Source: Phaeoceros laevis
Lineage: Eukaryota; Anthocerotophyta; Anthocerotopsida; Notothyladales
DNA length: 21,385 bases
Assembly: GCA_049999765.1 (NCBI GenBank)
Contig: JBNGIQ010008489.1
Span: forward strand, 1 to 21,385
Reading direction: 5' to 3'
The translations under genes were made by a program, and so were the position numbers. The notes below the pieces were generated by a model. That model saw nothing but the letters and a program-made list of their open reading frames with translations, searched no databases and was not told where the DNA came from. This document shows, piece after piece, positions 17,268 to 21,385 of this stretch (the first letter of the stretch is position 1; each line of letters starts with the position of its first letter).

Positions 17268-17639
17268 CTAACTCCGCTCACCAGGGGCCTCTGAGTAGAC
17301 GCCAACTGGACTTGTGCCCCTTGTAACCCTTGGGACCCTTCTTCTCCTTAGGACCCTTCGCCTTGGGACCCCTGCGGTGGTGGTGCTTCTTCTCTCCTCC
17401 TTCCCCTCCTTCTCCTCCTGCTCCTCCTGCTCATGCTCCTGCTCCTCCTTCTTCTTCTTCTCCTTGGGACCCCTGCGGTGGTGGTTCTTCTTCTCCTTCT
17501 CCTTGGGACCCCTGCGGTGGTGGTGGTGGGGACGCTTGTGGTGCTTGTGCGGCTTGCATAGGCCACTATATTTCATGAGACAAACAAGGTAGCTACTAGT
17601 CCCACCGTGAAACAGCAGGTGATTGTTGCCCAAGCTCAA
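17268..17639 (-). other. Low-complexity open frame, His/Lys/Glu-rich
   Basis: A 123-residue minus-strand frame is open mainly because its sequence is repetitive. It encodes HHHHRRGPKEKEKKNHHRRG, then a Lys/Glu/Gln-rich run, then TTTAGVPRRRVLRRRR. Frames on the plus strand through the same bases are open too (Pro/Ser/Gly-rich), which argues that the repeats, not selection, keep the frame. The protein would resemble charged, histidine-rich plant repeat proteins, but I cannot support a function, a promoter or splice sites. Treat it as a repeat tract that may or may not be coding. Confidence 0.3.
17361..17526. repeat. Three copies of a 23-bp GC-rich unit with CTT/CTC tracts
   Basis: CCTTGGGACCCCTGCGGTGG plus TGG occurs at about 17361, 17463 and 17501. 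Partial copies lie just before (near 17328 and 17346). The units are separated by CTTCTTCTC-like pyrimidine tracts. The array looks like a degraded minisatellite. Confidence 0.75.
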
Positions 17640-18855
17640 ATCGAGTTCATTGTCTTTAACAGTTTTGGGAGTTTGGCCGGCTGATGACTTTCCATTTGCA
17701 TGAACTCAGACCGACAGCTATTCGACACTGCCATCCTTTAGTGCACAGCCTTGTGCTCCTCGAGCACCACAAGACCTGCAGCAAGTAGACGAAGTTGGGA
17801 TTTGCAGAGCAACTAACCACAAGCCGTGTAGGTGCAAGATGCTACTTTGTTGCTTCCAGAAAAGGTGCCATCATGGATACTAATTGAGCAGACTGTTATC
17901 TAGCTGTGTGTGGTGTACGAAAGGCATCTCACGTAGGCAGAAATATAAGCCGTTGTAAGGGAGGGAGTATCAGCCCTCGCTAGGGTCCCCTAGTATAGCA
18001 GGGGTATGCTGGGAATGGAAACCTCGATTGCCAATGCTTTGGAAAGCATTCAGGTACTACGGTCAGATTCGGATGTGTGTTAACTCGTTTGAACAATGCA
18101 ACAAAGCTGAAACCCCAGTGTTGGTTGACCAGGATACCAGAATCTCTTCGCTGGGTGAAAACCAAGGCCACTCGCGGTACCAGTGATCCTCAGATCACAA
18201 CGCGTGGCCTTCAGACCCAACAAGCGCGTTTCGTAAAGCTCTTATTTTTCGAACAGTTTAATACTAAGGAATATATTAGTGGATACTCGTTGGTAGGTAC
18301 GATGTGCAAGCCCTGCTCTGCTGGCTATTGTGCTTCCTGGCACTGCCCCCTACATCGCTCTTCACTTGGGCTGAGAAGCTTCAATCTAGCTTAGTGCCGT
18401 ATGTGACTGTCATTTCGAAGGCCTTGGCTTGCAATGAATGTCCTGCCTACAGCTGCATTTCAAAGAATTGCTTCGGAGAGCCCTGGCTTCGCCTTCACGA
18501 TTCGGATCCTTCTACGACAATATGTTGACTAGGTAGCTGAGCAACAACGTCTACTGAGCCCAAACCACATGGGACAGCCTTGCCATCAATGCTTGTTACA
18601 TTGTCGAGCTCTCTGGCTCGAAGCTATACCTGCACGCAGTAAGGGCCTCTCAGAAGGCACCCCCAGGTACCAGTAACAGCAGATACTGAAGGAGTCAAAC
18701 TGACAGTGCAAGAATGCTGGTGTTGTGTGTGGGTTGTGTCACTGAAGGGTTTCCAGAAACAAGTTCGAAATAAGCTTTTCATCTTAAGACCGAGCTTTGT
18801 ACCGTCGTGGGCTAAATCAAGTGTAGGATGCCAGTTGGCCTGAGAATTGTGAGCT
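17640..18855. other. Intergenic stretch upstream of Taspase gene
   Basis: About 1.2 kb with no gene, RNA or repeat that I can support. Its right end should carry the promoter and leader of the Taspase gene. Confidence 0.4.
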
Positions 18856-18900
18856 TTGGGAAGGGTGGAATTTGAGCACTTGGGGCAAAGGCAAAGCGCA

Positions 18901-21385
18901 ATGGCTAGACTTGGCACAGTTTCGGCTCCTTTTTGCGCTTCCGCAGATGGTCTGTCCTCGCAACATGGAGGCCAGAACATGGACCTGGGAGATGCTGCAC
19001 AAGGAGCTGCTGTTGCTGCTGAGAATGAAGCTTCACCGGCTTTTTTTGTGGCCGTGCATGTTGGGGCTGGATACCACTCTCCTGCGAGTGCCAAGCTGTG
19101 TAAAGGAGCAATGCACCGGGCCTGTGTTGCAGCGGCCGCTGTTCTGACCAAGGTAGGATCAGCTGGCTCGCAGTGGCACGATGCCCCGGGTGCCTTTGCT
19201 GCGCTCCTGACACACGCAGCTTGTGCGGATTCCAAGGTGTCGGGCTAGCAGTTGTGGGGTTTGCATCCTCCGGCAATTCGTTCATGGCATGTGCTGGATT
19301 TTCAAGGTTGAACACCTGCAACCGTTCCGTCACGTGATCAGAATCTGTCCGTTTTAGGGGGAACTCATGCTTTTGAATGCCAGAAGCCGCTGTCACCATC
19401 CATCCTTCCCACTTCTGCAGACGGCTGATATTGGTCAATGGCTTGGTTCAGGGTGCTGGACACAGTCTGGATGCTGTGGTTGCAGCAATAAAGGTCTTGG
19501 AGGTACTTCGATCTTTGCCTTTCGGATGCACCTGAAAGAGTTGCTGATCATCTCCTGTATATCCCGCTAAATGTCTGTACGTCTTGTTCAGGATGACAGT
19601 GTGACAAATGCCGGAAGAGGTTCAAATCTAACTGAGGATGGATTTGTAGAGTGTGATGCAAGTGTTATCGATGCGCGGTCTGGTGCTTTTGGAGCTGTTG
19701 GTGCAGTGGCAGGTGCGAATGAAAGGACTTGCCCTGGGGCTTTAGAAAGCAGAAGCTCTACCAAAAGCATTTCCACTGCACTACTGAAACATGTTCGTGG
19801 CAGGGGTCAGGAATGTTTTTGAGGTGGCAGGATGTCTTGCAAGGGAAAGCATAAAAGTACCGTTGTCTCTTGGCCGGATTCCCCCAATGTATGCCTCTTC
19901 AACTCATCCAGTGTTGATGCTAGACGATAAAGACCACTATGCAGCTCTTTCTGTGAGGAATTTACTTCCTTGAGCTCGGTGTCAGTATGGACATGAATTG
20001 TCTGACTTATGGCTGATGGATTCCAGTTTTTTAGTTGGAGATGGTGCTCGTGTCTGGGCTGCAAGCCATGGGCTCTCGGCTGCTTCAAGTGCAGAGGAAG
20101 CTCAAAAGGTGTGAACCGCGTGTACCACTCTTCAGCCTCTTGCTTGTTCGCTTTGGCATGTGCTGATGTATGTGGTGACACTTCAGTGATGTCAGACTCG
20201 TCCCTTCGTTTGGCAGTGGCTTCTGACTAGAAGAGCATACAAACAGTGGAGAAAATACAAAGACATGCTGTCTAGAGCGGCGCAATTGAATGGAGGAACT
20301 CACCCTGAAAATGGAGGACCTAACAGTGAAATTCAAAGGTGTGAATGAATACAGTCGCAGTGTTGAATATGGCTTCTCACGTTGCACGTGACTCTTTTTG
20401 TTTCATATTCATGGACATCAAACCTCTGCACCACTTGCTGATCAAGTTTCCTAACCTCCTGTACGTGTTTGGATGTCTTGAGTTGTAGTCAGCAGCCCGT
20501 CTTGTTGGTTGGAGTCTGAGTAGTGAGTATACTGTCGTGGCAGACCAGGAAAACCCTGAAGACGACACCATGGATGGTGGCAACGACGAGTTGTATACAG
20601 TGATGAAGACACACTGAGCGATGACATGGTCATGGATACAGTCGGTGCCATTAGTGTGGACTCCGAGGGAAACTTTGCTGCTGGTGTGTCAAGTGGTGGC
20701 ATTGCTATGAAAGTCAGTCCACCTATTTATACCTGGAACAGAGTCTTGTTGGGTCTTATCATGAGCAGGGAGTCCTGAATGCCCTCGCCTTGGCTTCTGT
20801 GCCACATGATGCAGGCACGAGGACGAGTTGGTGTCGCCGCTGTGCATGGGTGTGGATGTTGGGCCTGTTGTGAGCCATCAGATACCAGTATTGCTGTCGG
20901 CTGCAGTGTATCTGGGGCTGGTGAACAAATGGTTCGATCTTTTGCAGCACATGAATGCTGTAGTTCCGCTCTAAGGTAACTTCCTTGATTCACAAAGTAT
21001 TCCAGTAAGCTCTACTTATCTTTTGTCTACACCTTTTTGTTTGGTGGTCTTGCTGACTAGCTTCATTCATTCGCGTGCTCAGAAGATCTGAAGGAGGTCC
21101 TGCTGACGCATGTGAAGAAATGCTGCAAAGAATGATGAGCCAGGCAAACTTCGGTGGCACAAATGATGCTGGGGTTCTGCTTGTGCAAGGAGAAAGGATT
21201 CAGGTGCAAGCTGTGGTGACTTGTTTGGTGTGGTACCATGGCGCTGTCTGGTGTACGGACCGGTAATTTGTTTCACTGCAGGATGGAGGAAAGCACCACC
21301 TTGCCACTGTAGAAGCAGCGGCTGCATATACAGCACCCTCTTTTGGTATTGGATATTTTGGAAGCTGTATGGAGCGACCAAAGGT
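18901..21385 (+). CDS. TASP1: Threonine aspartase (Taspase 1), 3' end outside window
   Basis: An N-terminal-nucleophile hydrolase of the asparaginase-2 type; animal Taspase 1 cuts itself and then nuclear regulators such as MLL after aspartate. Ten exons join in frame: 18901-19152, 19452-19502, 19592-19712, 19804-19888, 20027-20108, 20217-20338, 20601-20712, 20815-20975, 21083-21203 and 21282 to the edge, about 403 residues so far. Marks in order: [14 protein letters not shown] (residues 48-61), [66 protein letters not shown], a lysine/arginine-rich loop, then [15 protein letters not shown]. The Thr after the Asp is the expected self-cleavage site and nucleophile, about residue 251. Later come [24 protein letters not shown] and [18 protein letters not shown]. 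The last visible piece, [18 protein letters not shown], is near the usual C-terminus. The start could also be the in-frame ATG at 18856. Confidence 0.92.

Overview
The window looks like nuclear DNA of a land plant. It holds a plant-type U6 snRNA gene with a USE/TATA Pol III promoter, a plastid biotin carboxyl carrier protein (BCCP) gene, an F-box/LRR gene of a plant family, a broken PPR gene, and genes split by short GT-AG introns of about 75-380 bp. A gene closely resembling MORN3, a protein tied to sperm and cilia in animals, suggests a lineage that still makes flagellated sperm (bryophyte, lycophyte or fern). I cannot name the species.

Layout. Bases 1-1570 carry a frameshifted AIM24-like (DUF124) relic on the minus strand, a short CTAG repeat, and an intact-looking U6 gene. 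Bases 2110-2900 carry a nested minisatellite, then a small conserved plant gene of unknown function (minus). A frameshifted PPR relic (minus) lies near 3.97-4.44 kb. A five-exon F-box/LRR gene (plus) spans 5.3-7.05 kb; its N-terminus contains a 34-residue tandem duplication. A single-exon 545-residue protein (7.7-9.3 kb, minus) has a C-terminal four-cysteine motif and five copies of an R-x-x-S-[LVM]-R-[DE] motif. It is divergent from a 172-residue single-exon gene of unknown function (10.7-11.2 kb, plus), with a 1.35-kb GC-rich spacer between them. A four-exon MORN3-like gene (12.9-14.1 kb, plus) converges on the five-exon BCCP gene (15.0-16.3 kb, minus). A low-complexity stretch follows near 17.3-17.6 kb. 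A threonine aspartase (Taspase 1) gene of at least ten exons (from 18.9 kb, plus) runs off the right edge.

Exon boundaries were set by hand from reading-frame continuity, GT/AG sites and remembered family sequences; no alignment was run. The genes do not form an operon or an obvious pathway, as expected for plant nuclear DNA. BCCP serves plastid fatty-acid synthesis, the F-box protein serves ubiquitin ligation, Taspase is a protease, and U6 serves splicing. The least explained items are the 545-residue motif-repeat protein and the 172-residue protein. I did not find a clear new multi-gene system.
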